DNA of 64,000 nt from Planctomycetota bacterium (GTDB taxonomy: Bacteria; Planctomycetota; UBA8742; UBA2392): assembly GCA_019636215.1 (NCBI GenBank), contig JAHBXZ010000003.1, positions 248,001-312,000 on the forward strand. Direction: 5' to 3'. The notes beneath the pieces are model-generated. The model searched no databases and had not been told where the DNA came from. It was given only the letters and a program-made list of their open reading frames with translations. Below are positions 8,744-16,688 of the stretch, piece after piece; within the stretch, counting starts at the first letter, position 1, and every line of letters begins with the position of its first letter. Position numbers and translations under genes: made by a program.

Positions 8744-9991
8744 TCACATGAAGTTGGGAGTATGCAGGTCGCTCAAGGTCTGGGCCTGTTCGGGCGTGAA
8801 GCCGGCATTGAGCAGGCGTTTGACACGATTGTCGTGCATCACGTGCAGCAGTTCGCGGAATTTCTCGTGGCCTCGCGCCACGGAAGCGGCATCCGTGCCG
8901 CGTGCCGCAAGAACCGTCAAGGAATCCTGAACCGCCGCGGGCACACCGTTGACCCCCGCCAGCGTGGCGCTGCGGCGACGAACTGCGGCCTCAAGCCTGC
9001 CGTATAGAGTCTTGTCGTGCTGCAGGGCGTGCTTGACGTGACTCATGCCAAAGTGGACGTGGCGGGTTTCGTCCGCGCGGGCGCGCCGGACAATCTCGGC
9101 GGTCACTTCATCGGGCGCGTTGTCTTCTATGAAACGCAGCAGGTCAAGAAACGTGCCTTCGCCCAGCACACTCAGCAGAAACGCCGCCTCGGTGAAGTCT
9201 TCCAGCACCAGCAGCGAATGCAGGCTGGCGCTGGTTGCGGCATGGCTGATGCCCAGCCCGCCGCCGCCTTTGCGCGCGCGTTTAAGAAACACGTCGATGT
9301 GCCGCGCCTCGTCGGCAAGCTGTGTCGACAGAAACATGCCGACTTCCACATAGGCCGGGTGGATGCGCGAGATAAAGCGACTTGGCACGTACAGCGCCGA
9401 CAGTTCGTTTTCGGCCAGAAAGGTCATGATCTGGCCCAGCGCCTGCTGCAAAGGCGCAGGCAGGGGTTTGATGCGACCCCAGGCGATGTCGGTGTCGGCG
9501 TTCCACTGCGCGCTGACGGCCTGGTCGTAAAGCTGGGCGACATCGGGCGGCGCAGTGTGGGCGCGATCGTTCAAGACAAAGGGATAGACTGGCCCGCCCG
9601 GCTCCACGCGCGCCCCGCGCGGGGCAAAGCCGGTGGCCGGATCAGCGGAGGGCGGAAACGGGACGGACTCCAGCACCGTTGACGCGTCAAGCCTTCCTTG
9701 CCGCGTGCGCAACTCCAGCCCCTGTTCCGGCACGCCCCGCGGCGCGCCAAGGCCGCCCTTGCGGATCAGCAACCGGCAGTACCCGACCTGAGGCGTGGAC
9801 TCAAGAAGTTCGTGGTGCTCGACCTTGCACCATGTGAAGAACTCATCGGCAATACCCGCCACGCGGGAATGCACGGCCAGCACCCCGCCGGATTCCAGCA
9901 GGTTCAGCGCCGGGCGCACCAGCGCCAGCAAGCCTCCGCCAAAGGGCAGGTCGCCACCTTCGATGGCCAAAGCTGCTTGTGCAGCATTCAT
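8744..9991 (-). CDS. TusA-like domain fused to a ferritin-like diiron protein
   Basis: A 415-residue two-domain protein. Residues about 8-80 follow the TusA pattern (IEGGDLPFGGGLLALVR, FFTWCKVEHHELL, CRLLIRK), but the catalytic Cys-Pro position is Phe-Gly, so the sulfur-accepting cysteine is missing. The C-terminal half is all-helical with two diiron-type motif pairs: an upstream Glu-rich helix with DEARH, then EDFTEAAFLL with DETRH. This is typical of ferritin-like oxygenase or hydroxylase folds. The ATG at 9991 starts 10 bases after the toxin stop. It ends the minus-strand run that begins with the acyl-CoA dehydrogenase homologue. Substrate unknown; an oxygen- or peroxide-dependent reaction on a sulfur carrier is a guess. 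Confidence 0.8.
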   Translation of the reverse strand: MNAAQAALAIEGGDLPFGGGLLALVRPALNLLESGGVLAVHSRVAGIADEFFTWCKVEHHELLESTPQVGYCRLLIRKGGLGAPRGVPEQGLELRTRQGRLDASTVLESVPFPPSADPATGFAPRGARVEPGGPVYPFVLNDRAHTAPPDVAQLYDQAVSAQWNADTDIAWGRIKPLPAPLQQALGQIMTFLAENELSALYVPSRFISRIHPAYVEVGMFLSTQLADEARHIDVFLKRARKGGGGLGISHAATSASLHSLLVLEDFTEAAFLLSVLGEGTFLDLLRFIEDNAPDEVTAEIVRRARADETRHVHFGMSHVKHALQHDKTLYGRLEAAVRRRSATLAGVNGVPAAVQDSLTVLAARGTDAASVARGHEKFRELLHVMHDNRVKRLLNAGFTPEQAQTLSDLHTPNFM

Positions 9992-10001
9992 CTCTGTGGC
10001 C

Positions 10002-10298
10002 TCAACCGACCCGGCTCTTCCACTCATCAGGCCGGGCATGGGCATGCAACACCGCCAGGATGCGCACCCCGTCTTCCATCAACACGAAGAACAACTTGAA
10101 CGGCAACTGCCGCAGCAGGGCCCACCGGACACCGAGCTCTCTAGCCGGGAATGCCTCGGGATGCAATCGAATCAAGGCAAGTGAAGCCCGCAATCTGCCT
10201 ATGAACTGCAAAGCCAATTCAGGCCGGATTGACTTGTAATGCTGAACTGTCTCGCGCACATCCTGACGAGCACCGGCATCGATCTCGACGCGGATCAC
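10002..10298 (-). CDS. ParE/RelE-type toxin
   Basis: A 98-residue toxin of the ParE/RelE superfamily, intact. It starts with GTG at 10298, overlapping the antitoxin stop (GTGA), reads VIRVEIDAGARQDVRE and continues through a helical hairpin (HYKSIRPELALQFIGRL). The usual C-terminal strands follow: RWALLRQLPFKLFFVL and RILAVLHAHARPDEW. ParE members poison gyrase and RelE members cut mRNA; sequence alone does not separate the two here. The layout is the same as the broken pair at 6179-6696, so the two modules are probably related copies. It sits inside an otherwise metabolic operon. Confidence 0.88.
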   Translation of the reverse strand: MIRVEIDAGARQDVRETVQHYKSIRPELALQFIGRLRASLALIRLHPEAFPARELGVRWALLRQLPFKLFFVLMEDGVRILAVLHAHARPDEWKSRVG

Positions 10299-10513
10299 GC
10301 TTCACTTTCCAGTTCAGCTAGAAACTGTTCCACATCCCGCCCTTGTTTCGGGTTCGCCCTCGAGGCGGCCAGGCGCTCCTTAAGTATGTCAAGTTGCCAG
10401 TCAGGGATGGACTCGTCTGCCTGCTGCCCGTGAATCGCTGCCACGAGCGCCTCTAACCAATCGTACTTTTCCTCGATCGAGAGCTTGGCAATTACGGACT
10501 TGTCTGGCGCCAT
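10295..10513 (-). CDS. Addiction module antitoxin
   Basis: A 72-residue antitoxin. The ATG at 10513 has GGAGG five bases upstream; the frame is open to 10540 but that start lacks a site. It reads MAPDKSVIAKLSIEEKYDWL, then KERLAASRANPKQGRDVEQF, the C-terminal toxin-binding pattern shared with the antitoxin at 6469 (QQRIEDHRANPHEG). It should neutralise the downstream toxin and may repress the pair. The module lies 42 bases after the PhnD-like gene and could be transcribed from its own promoter or from that operon. Confidence 0.85.
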   Translation of the reverse strand: MAPDKSVIAKLSIEEKYDWLEALVAAIHGQQADESIPDWQLDILKERLAASRANPKQGRDVEQFLAELESEA

Positions 10514-10555
10514 GGTGGCCTCCGGTGACCATCCTATCATGAAGGCTCGTTACTC

Positions 10556-11365
10556 CTACCACCCCTTCTGGTCATCCAGCGCCGCTACCAGGCTTGCGTA
10601 GCCTTCTTCGCGCGGGGGCATCCACTGCTTCAGGCCTTCGAGTTCCAGGATGCGCCGGTGCTCGGGGTTCTCCCATTTCATGGCAAACAGGCCCTTCTTG
10701 AAGGCCTCGACTTTTCCGGGGTTCAACGTCGGCAAGGCATCGAACATGCAATGATCAAAGCCCGGCGTAGTCCACAGCACCTCGAGCTTTCCGGTGTCCA
10801 CGCGGCCTGCGGCCTGCTCAAGCACCCAGATCAGATCCCCCACTGTGCCCGCATTGGCCCGGCCTTCGTGCAGGGCCTTGAGGACATCCAGCTCGCTGGT
10901 GCCGGTGTCGCCGTGCTTCCCAACGTCGGTGTCGAACGCCATCAGTTTGACCTTGGCCAGATCAAGACCCTGGGCCTTGAGAAAGTGCAGCGGCAGAATG
11001 CGGGCCTGGGTGCTGTCGCGGCTGCCCACGGCCAGTGACTTTCCGGCAAGGTCATTGATCGTCTTTATGCCCGCGTCTTTGCGCACAATCACGCGCGAAC
11101 GGAAGTCGCGGTCGCTGTCGCGCATGCCCAGGCTGAGCGACTTGCCGCCCGTGCGCTTGCGCACCCGAACGTGCGCAAGCGGCGTGTTCCAGGCGATGTC
11201 AATATGCCCGGCCAGCAGCGACTCCACCTGGCGTTCGTAATTGCTGAACAGGCAGAAATCCATCGGCACATCCTGCTTGCGGAAGTGCTCGCGAATACCT
11301 TCCCAGATTGGCACCACCTTGGCGTCGTAGGCCACGGCGCCAAGCAGGATCGTGTTGTCGGCCAT
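10556..11365 (-). CDS. PhnD/SsuA-like substrate-binding domain protein without signal peptide
   Basis: A 269-residue protein of the PhnD (phosphonate/phosphite-binding) periplasmic-protein superfamily. Seen are NTILLGAVAYDAKVVPIWEG, the strand-turn AGHIDIAWNTPLAHV, LAGKSLAVGSRDSTQA and LHEGRANAGTVGDL. It lacks an export signal and no ABC permease or ATPase gene is nearby, so a cytoplasmic sensing or binding role is more likely than transport. It starts 13 bases after the acyl-CoA dehydrogenase homologue and is probably co-expressed with it. The ligand cannot be read from sequence. Confidence 0.85.
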   Translation of the reverse strand: MADNTILLGAVAYDAKVVPIWEGIREHFRKQDVPMDFCLFSNYERQVESLLAGHIDIAWNTPLAHVRVRKRTGGKSLSLGMRDSDRDFRSRVIVRKDAGIKTINDLAGKSLAVGSRDSTQARILPLHFLKAQGLDLAKVKLMAFDTDVGKHGDTGTSELDVLKALHEGRANAGTVGDLIWVLEQAAGRVDTGKLEVLWTTPGFDHCMFDALPTLNPGKVEAFKKGLFAMKWENPEHRRILELEGLKQWMPPREEGYASLVAALDDQKGW

Positions 11366-11378
11366 GTGTGCTCCTGTT

Positions 11379-12545
11379 CTAGAACAGCGGCAGGCCGGTC
11401 AGCGCCTTGCCCATGAAGTCGTCCAGGTGATCCACCGTCGGCGCCATTACCCAGCCCGCGCGGGCGTCGCGGAACAGACGTTCGACGGGCAGATGCTGGC
11501 TGAAGGCCGCGCCGCCGCAGGCCTTCATGGCCAGGTCGGTGACGTTGACGGCCGTGTCCACAGCACTGCGTCGGCTCTGCAGCACGCGAAGCGGCGTCAT
11601 GGCGTCGGGCTTTTCCATTTCGCCCACTGTGTAACCCAGCAGGGCGCGGGAGCGGTCCGTGGCCACAGCCATGTCGGCCAGGCGGGCGCGCAGGTTGGGC
11701 AGGTCGCGCAGCTTCTGCGAAGTGAAGTCAATGCCCGCACCCTGCATGTGGCCGCTGGTGAGTTCAATCGCCTTGAGGCAAAGGCCATGGCTCATGGCCG
11801 ATGTGCCTACCACAAACCAGGGCAGCACAACCTGCAACATGCCGTCGGCGCCTTTGCCTTGCTCGGTCAGTACATCGCCTGCGGGAATCTTGTAACCCTT
11901 CAACGCCACTGGTGCCGAGTCATTGCCACGCAGGCCAACACCGCTGAACGAGCCCTGAATGTCCACACCCGGCTGGCCGTTGCGCACCAGGTACAGCGTG
12001 CTGGCCAGCGGCGAAGGCGCGCCGGGCATGCGCGCACTGCTGACGTAGCTTTGCGCCGCCCTGGCTGAAGTCACCCAGCTCTTGGCGGCGTCGGTCTTGA
12101 AGTTCGCGCCATCGGCAACCAGGCCCGAACTCGGCGCCCAGAAGTTGCTGCGCGAGCCCTTTTCGCTGAAGGCCAGCGTCGTCAGGTGCCGGTCGGCAGC
12201 GGCGTCCTTGAGGATCGCGGCTTTGTCCTTCAGTGTACCGCTGGCGGCAATCTGCTGGGCTGCCGTCACGTGCATCACAAACACCATGGCCGTGCTGGCG
12301 CACTCCTTGGCCAGTTCTTCGGCAACGGCTGCAAAGGTGCGGGGCGGCTGGCCTTTGCCGCCAAACTCGGCGCCAATGCAAAGGCCCATCAGGCCGGCCT
12401 TGCCCAGGGCGTCAATGCTCTCCTTGGGGAAGCGGGCTTTCTGGTCAACGTCAGCGGCGTGTTTGGAAAGAACTTCCTTGGCGATGCCCGTTGCGGCATC
12501 AACGAGTTTCTGCTGGTCGGCGTTCAGGCCGTAAATGTGCGCCAT
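11379..12545 (-). CDS. Acyl-CoA dehydrogenase family protein lacking the usual catalytic Glu
   Basis: A 388-residue flavoprotein-fold protein. The N-terminal helical domain has AGLMGLCIGAEFGGKG, the middle beta domain LTTLAFSEKGSRSNFW, and the C-terminal helical domain ACGGAAFSQHLPVERLFRDAR. In canonical enzymes the catalytic base lies in a YEGT motif right after the RDA segment. Here the aligned residues are VMAPT, so the Glu is replaced by Ala or Pro. The protein may act on a non-standard substrate, use another base, or be a monooxygenase-like relative. It heads an operon with the PhnD-like protein 13 bases downstream. The start ATG at 12545 gives a normal family N terminus. Confidence 0.88.
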   Translation of the reverse strand: MAHIYGLNADQQKLVDAATGIAKEVLSKHAADVDQKARFPKESIDALGKAGLMGLCIGAEFGGKGQPPRTFAAVAEELAKECASTAMVFVMHVTAAQQIAASGTLKDKAAILKDAAADRHLTTLAFSEKGSRSNFWAPSSGLVADGANFKTDAAKSWVTSARAAQSYVSSARMPGAPSPLASTLYLVRNGQPGVDIQGSFSGVGLRGNDSAPVALKGYKIPAGDVLTEQGKGADGMLQVVLPWFVVGTSAMSHGLCLKAIELTSGHMQGAGIDFTSQKLRDLPNLRARLADMAVATDRSRALLGYTVGEMEKPDAMTPLRVLQSRRSAVDTAVNVTDLAMKACGGAAFSQHLPVERLFRDARAGWVMAPTVDHLDDFMGKALTGLPLF

Positions 12546-13177
12546 GACAGGCTCCTGATCTGCGCCGCGCGCAGGTCAGTGCCGGGCGCGGGCTATGGTT
12601 TGAAGAACGAAGTGAAATGCCACACCTTGCACGAGTTGGCGTGGCGGGCTCAGGTAAAGGGCAACGCCCGGATGGAAGCGACTCACAGCATGGGCGCAGT
12701 TTCCTCCAAGCCGATTGGAGGTCAAGTGCCAATGCGCCGCTGAAAAGATGTCTGGCCGGAGATCATCAGCTACTTCACAGTTTCGTCATGCCCCGATTAA
12801 TCCTGTTGGGAATCTGTTGTCCACCCCACCCATCTTTGGGCAGACATAATGCAGGTGCGGCGGGACAAGCGAACTTGAGCCACAGGGGCAGGCCAATATT
12901 GCGCCATCCCTTTACGTGAGCACGGCCGCCGTCAGGCGCCGTGGTCGCGCCTTCGTTTTGCCCGAAAGTTCCATTCACATGAGTGACCTTGCCGGGAAGC
13001 GGCGAGGTCGCTGCGGAAACCTGAGAATTGGGCCTTTGAAGGCCTGCTCTCCCAGAGTCCGTTCGAGTTCTCAATCCCAGCCCTCGCCCTTTCCGGTGTC
13101 ACCGGCCCGTGACCGGGCGGACGTGTGTCCGCCCAAATCCACGAGTCTTGTTCGTTCACTCCGGAAAGGGGGTATGC
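12546..13177. other. Long intergenic region upstream of the porin gene
   Basis: A gap of 632 bases between divergent genes. Short open frames cross it on both strands, but none has a recognisable product or a good ribosome binding site. The last 85 bases contain three closely packed hairpins (see 13093-13134). It should hold promoters for the minus-strand operon and for the porin cluster. No tRNA or known RNA family was recognised. Confidence 0.5.
13093..13134 (+). promoter_or_regulatory. Overlapping hairpins in the porin leader
   Basis: Three stem-loops occur within 42 bases: CCGGTG/CACCGG (13093-13105), GCCCG/CGGGC (13105-13118) and GGGCGGAC/GTCCGCCC (13115-13134). The second and third share bases 13115-13118, so they exclude each other. 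They lie 44 bases before the porin start. The arrangement resembles a switchable leader, but no U-tract follows, so a transcription terminator is not certain. Confidence 0.45.
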
Positions 13178-14464
13178 ATGTATCGCCAATGTCTTCTGTT
13201 GTGTCTGCTGCTGGCAGTGCCGGCCGCGCTGTGGGCCGAGGAGAAGAAAGAGCCCGAAAAAAAGGAAGAAGCACCTAAGGAAGCGCCCAAGAAAGAGGAA
13301 AAGAAAGAAGCACCGGATCTCTGGACGAAGTTCAACTCGATCTTCAAGCCTTACGGCTTCGTACAGCTTGACGCCGCCTGGTCTGATTCGCGGTTCGGGC
13401 TTGACGCGGAACTGGCAGCCTTTGTCCGGTCGGAAGACGAGACTGCGCCTCGCACCGGAACCCAGCCGGTGGGTGCGCCCAAGAATGAGTCCGAATTCAC
13501 CATGTACACCCGCCTTGCGCGACTGGGCTTCGACCTGGACTTCGGCAAGATCGAAGAACTGGGTGACGCGCACATCGGTGGAAAGGTAGAGGTCGACTTC
13601 TACGCGCTGCCGGCGTCCGATTCCCGCAGCATGCTGCGCATGCGGCACGCGTACCTGACCATGAAGTGGACCAACCTTGAAGTCCTGGCCGGCCAGACGA
13701 CCGACCTGATCTCGCCGCGTCTGCCTGCCATCAACTACGACATGGTGATGTGGGGTGCGGGCAACCTGGGCGATCGCCGCCCGCAGGCCCGTGTCACCGG
13801 CAACATCAAGTTCGGCAACGCAACCATGACGTTTGCCGTCATGGCCGGCATGACTGGCGCCATTGATGCCCAGAACCTTGACTCCAACGGCGTGCTGGAC
13901 GGCGTGCAATCAGCCCTGCCGACGGTGCAGACGCGAATCGGGTTTGACTACAAGCTGTGGGAAAAGGGCAACCCGCTGGGCATCGGCGTCTGGACGCATT
14001 GGGCGAAAGAAGAGGTCGACAACTTCAACCTTGGCACGCGCGACGAAAGCCACTTTGACTCGTGGGCCATCGGCGTCGACATGCACTTTCCCATCTGGGA
14101 AAACCTGCTGTGGATCCATGGCGAAGCCTGGATCGGCGAAAACCTTGATGATGTTCGCGGCGGAATTTTCCAGGGCGTAAACGCCAATGGCGAGGAAATC
14201 AAATCCATAGGCGGCTGGATCGAAATCGGATTCAAGATCTTCCCGTGGTGGACTGCACACGCGGGATTCGCCACCGACGACCCGGAAGCCCGCGATCTGC
14301 CCGCAACCGGCAAAGTCAGCACCCAGATCGGTTACCTCAAGTTCGAGTGGGCCTTCGGTCCTGTCTACTTCGCGTTTGAGTACTCGCGCTGGGAAACCGA
14401 GTACAAGGGATTCGGCGCAGGACGCGCCAATCGCTTCAAGGGATATGTCGGCTACAAGTTCTGA
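13178..14464 (+). CDS. Outer-membrane porin-like beta-barrel protein
   Basis: A 428-residue exported protein. The ATG at 13178 follows a GGGGG ribosome site. A signal peptide (CLLLCLLLAVPAALWA) is followed by a Lys/Glu-rich linker (residues about 20-48), then FKPYGFVQLDAAWSDSRFG, typical of DcaP-like or general porins. Alternating aromatic strands continue to the end, which finishes in FKGYVGYKF with a terminal Phe, the usual outer-membrane assembly signal. It probably forms a channel for small solutes. It heads the cluster that includes the transglutaminase lipoprotein and the TusA/DsrE/OsmC genes, though a strong intergenic hairpin separates it from them. Confidence 0.85.
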   Translation: MYRQCLLLCLLLAVPAALWAEEKKEPEKKEEAPKEAPKKEEKKEAPDLWTKFNSIFKPYGFVQLDAAWSDSRFGLDAELAAFVRSEDETAPRTGTQPVGAPKNESEFTMYTRLARLGFDLDFGKIEELGDAHIGGKVEVDFYALPASDSRSMLRMRHAYLTMKWTNLEVLAGQTTDLISPRLPAINYDMVMWGAGNLGDRRPQARVTGNIKFGNATMTFAVMAGMTGAIDAQNLDSNGVLDGVQSALPTVQTRIGFDYKLWEKGNPLGIGVWTHWAKEEVDNFNLGTRDESHFDSWAIGVDMHFPIWENLLWIHGEAWIGENLDDVRGGIFQGVNANGEEIKSIGGWIEIGFKIFPWWTAHAGFATDDPEARDLPATGKVSTQIGYLKFEWAFGPVYFAFEYSRWETEYKGFGAGRANRFKGYVGYKF

Positions 14465-14472
14465 ACCCACGT

Positions 14473-14500
14473 CGGGGTGCGGGCGCATGCCCGCACCCCG
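14473..14500 (+). terminator. Intercistronic 12-bp perfect hairpin
   Basis: CGGGGTGCGGGC and its exact complement flank a GCAT loop, nine bases after the porin stop. There is no U-rich run after it, so it may be a processing or attenuation hairpin that sets porin mRNA stability relative to the downstream lipoprotein gene. Confidence 0.6.
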
Positions 14501-14519
14501 GCATTTCCGGAGAAACACC

Positions 14520-15683
14520 ATGCAAACTTTCCGATTCTGTGCCCCACTGCTGGCCGCCGGCATGCTCCTTGTCGGCTGCCAGAACACCGGGGGCAAGGAC
14601 ACAGGCAGCGGCGGCACCACCAACGGCGAGAAAGGTTCCACCGCCAAGCCCAAGCCCGTTGAAAAAGCCGGCAAAGACCGGCACGGAAGCAAGACAGCAA
14701 CCTTTGACGCCGTGAACTCGGTGACCCTGGAAGTTCCCGAAGGCGCCAAGAGCGTCAGGGCCTGGTTCGCCATGCCCCAGCGCAGCGACCCGGACCAGGA
14801 GGTCAGCAACTGGAAGGTCGAATGCGAGCACTCGACCACCATCGTGAAAGACGCCCTGGGCAACGAGTTCATCCAGCTTGAGCTGACCAACCCAAAGGCC
14901 GGCCCGGTCGTGGTGAAAAGCAGCTTCACTCTCAAGCGCCACGAAGTGTGCATGCCGGTGGATCCGTCCCTGACCCGGCCGCACACGGCCGACGAACTCA
15001 AGAAGCTCGACAAGTACCTGATCGAGCAAAAGCAGGGGGCCGTGACCGCCGAGATCCGCGCCATGGCCGAAAACACAGTGGGCCCCGAGAAAAATCCGCT
15101 GAAGGTCGCGCGGCTTCTTTACGACAAGGTGCTTGAACACGTGCAGTACTGGGTGATTGACCCGGGCAAGTGGAAGGCCTCGGGCAGCGGAAGCGCGACG
15201 TACACCTATGAGAAATGCACGGGCAACTGCACGGACTTCCACGGCCTTTACCATGCCCTGTGCATGGCCGTGAAACTGCCCTGCCGCACTGTGTACGGCG
15301 GGTTCTTTAAAAGCCCGCTGGACGGCGTGGACAAGGACCAGTCTTATCACTGCTGGCTTGAGATCCATGCGCCCAACGTGGGCTGGGTGCCTTTGGATGT
15401 CTCGGTGGCAGACCTGTACGCCCAGGACGTGGAGCTGAACGACGCCAACCGCGACCTGGTAAACCTGACGCTGCCCAGCGGTTACCACGGCAAGGACTTG
15501 AAGGCCGTGGAATACTACTTTGGCAACCTGGACGAGCGCCGCGTGTTCTGGCACGAGGGCCGTGACCTGGAACTCGGGCAGGCCGACGGCCCGATCAACT
15601 TCCTGCCCTGGTACTACGCCGAGGTAGACGGCAAGAAGGCCGGCATCGGCAAGCGCAAGCTGACCTTCAAGGAGAAGAAGTAG
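14520..15683 (+). CDS. Lipoprotein with transglutaminase-like domain
   Basis: A 387-residue lipoprotein. The ATG at 14520 follows GGAGA by seven bases. The signal peptide ends in the lipobox LLVGC, so Cys20 should be lipidated, followed by a Gly/Lys-rich tether. The C-terminal half is a transglutaminase-like (papain-fold) domain: Cys in TGNCTDFHGLYHALC, His in QSYHCWLEIHAP, and Asp in WVPLDVSVADLY form the expected triad. Such proteins cleave or cross-link peptide bonds at the envelope, or act as peptidases. It ends two bases before the next gene and is probably in the same transcript as the TusA-domain protein. Confidence 0.87.
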   Translation: MQTFRFCAPLLAAGMLLVGCQNTGGKDTGSGGTTNGEKGSTAKPKPVEKAGKDRHGSKTATFDAVNSVTLEVPEGAKSVRAWFAMPQRSDPDQEVSNWKVECEHSTTIVKDALGNEFIQLELTNPKAGPVVVKSSFTLKRHEVCMPVDPSLTRPHTADELKKLDKYLIEQKQGAVTAEIRAMAENTVGPEKNPLKVARLLYDKVLEHVQYWVIDPGKWKASGSGSATYTYEKCTGNCTDFHGLYHALCMAVKLPCRTVYGGFFKSPLDGVDKDQSYHCWLEIHAPNVGWVPLDVSVADLYAQDVELNDANRDLVNLTLPSGYHGKDLKAVEYYFGNLDERRVFWHEGRDLELGQADGPINFLPWYYAEVDGKKAGIGKRKLTFKEKK

Positions 15684-15685
15684 GC

Positions 15686-16267
15686 ATGCAGGGACCAACG
15701 CCGGAAGACCTTCGCCGCATGGAAGCACTGATCCGCACCGTGCAGGCTGGCGCGGGCACCCGTTGCGCGGCAACGGGTGTCCCGCTTGGCCCGCACGAAT
15801 TGCTGGTGAATGTCGCCCTGGGCCGCAAGGATCGCCCGCTTGCGCTTGAGGCACTGGCGACGGCCGAAGGCCAGGCGTTGGGTACGTTTCGCGAACGGAT
15901 GCTGGAGTATGTCGCCGTGCGCCCGTGCTATCGCGGCGCATGGCAATGGGCCAGCGAGCAGACCGGCCACCAAGACGCCATGCGCCCGCCGCTGGCATGG
16001 GACGATGCGCCGGCCCCGCCGCAAGATGCACCGGCCGCCCCGGCCCAGCAGGGCGAGCACGCCCAATGGGACGCCGGTGACATGGGCTGCGGCGACCTGG
16101 TGCTTGAACTGCGAACGCGCCTGCGGGAGATGGCCCCCGGGCAGGTGCTTCGGCTGCGAGCGACCGACCTGGGCGCACCCGAGGACATCCCCGCATGGTG
16201 CGGAATGACCGGCAACAGACTGATCAGACAGCAGGACCACTCTTACTGGATCCAGAGAAAGGAATAG
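15686..16267 (+). CDS. Protein with C-terminal TusA-like domain
   Basis: A 193-residue cytoplasmic protein. The ATG is two bases after the previous stop. Residues 1-105 are an unrecognised helical region with RCAATGVPLGPHELL, resembling the start of a small metal- or cofactor-binding domain (Cys27 is present). After an Ala/Pro-rich linker, residues about 127-193 match TusA: DAGDMGCGDLVLELRTRL, PGQVLRLRATDLG, DIPAWCGMTGNRLI. The sulfur-accepting Cys of the TusA CPxP motif is kept as GCGD. It is followed after two bases by a DsrE gene, a typical TusA partner, which supports a sulfur-carrier role. Confidence 0.8.
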   Translation: MQGPTPEDLRRMEALIRTVQAGAGTRCAATGVPLGPHELLVNVALGRKDRPLALEALATAEGQALGTFRERMLEYVAVRPCYRGAWQWASEQTGHQDAMRPPLAWDDAPAPPQDAPAAPAQQGEHAQWDAGDMGCGDLVLELRTRLREMAPGQVLRLRATDLGAPEDIPAWCGMTGNRLIRQQDHSYWIQRKE

Positions 16268-16269
16268 CC

Positions 16270-16632
16270 ATGCCCGGAAAATTCTGTGTCTCCATCACGT
16301 GCGGCAAGGACAATACCGACAAAGCAACCGTCGGTTTTGTGGTTGCCAATGCCGCCGTTGCTTCCGACAAACAGACGGTGGTGTTTCTCAGCATTGAAGG
16401 TGTGCGCCTGAGCCAGCAGGGTTACGCGGACACCATCCACGAAGAAGGATTCGCCCCGTTGAAGGACCTGATGGCCAACTTTGCCAAGGCAGGCGGCAAG
16501 ATCTTCGTCTGCTCGCCGTGCTTCAAGAAGCGCGCTCTGGACGAAACCAAGCTGGTGGATGGGGCTGCCGTTGTAGGCGGCGCCAAGCTTGTGGAGTTCC
16601 TGGGTGAAGCCGCGCCCGGCATCAGTTACTAG
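16270..16632 (+). CDS. DsrE/DsrF-like sulfur relay protein
   Basis: A 120-residue DsrE-family protein. The ATG at 16270 lies two bases after the preceding stop. It begins KFCVSITCGKDNTDKATVGF, has the Rossmann-like core ANAAVASDKQTVVFLS, and the family cysteines in KIFVCSPCFKKRAL, where a persulfide would be carried. Members pass sulfur to or from TusA in thiolation and dissimilatory sulfur pathways. Its place between two TusA-domain genes makes transfer to those domains likely. The exact sulfur source and acceptor are unknown. Confidence 0.88.
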   Translation: MPGKFCVSITCGKDNTDKATVGFVVANAAVASDKQTVVFLSIEGVRLSQQGYADTIHEEGFAPLKDLMANFAKAGGKIFVCSPCFKKRALDETKLVDGAAVVGGAKLVEFLGEAAPGISY

Positions 16633-16688
16633 CCGTTCAACCCGGTGGCGGCGCGGTACCGCGCCGCCATCAGGGGTCGGAGATGAAC

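Noticed and set aside
12617..12919. A small ORF in the gap before the porin gene
   Set aside because: It has no family resemblance, no signal or helix pattern and no good ribosome site.
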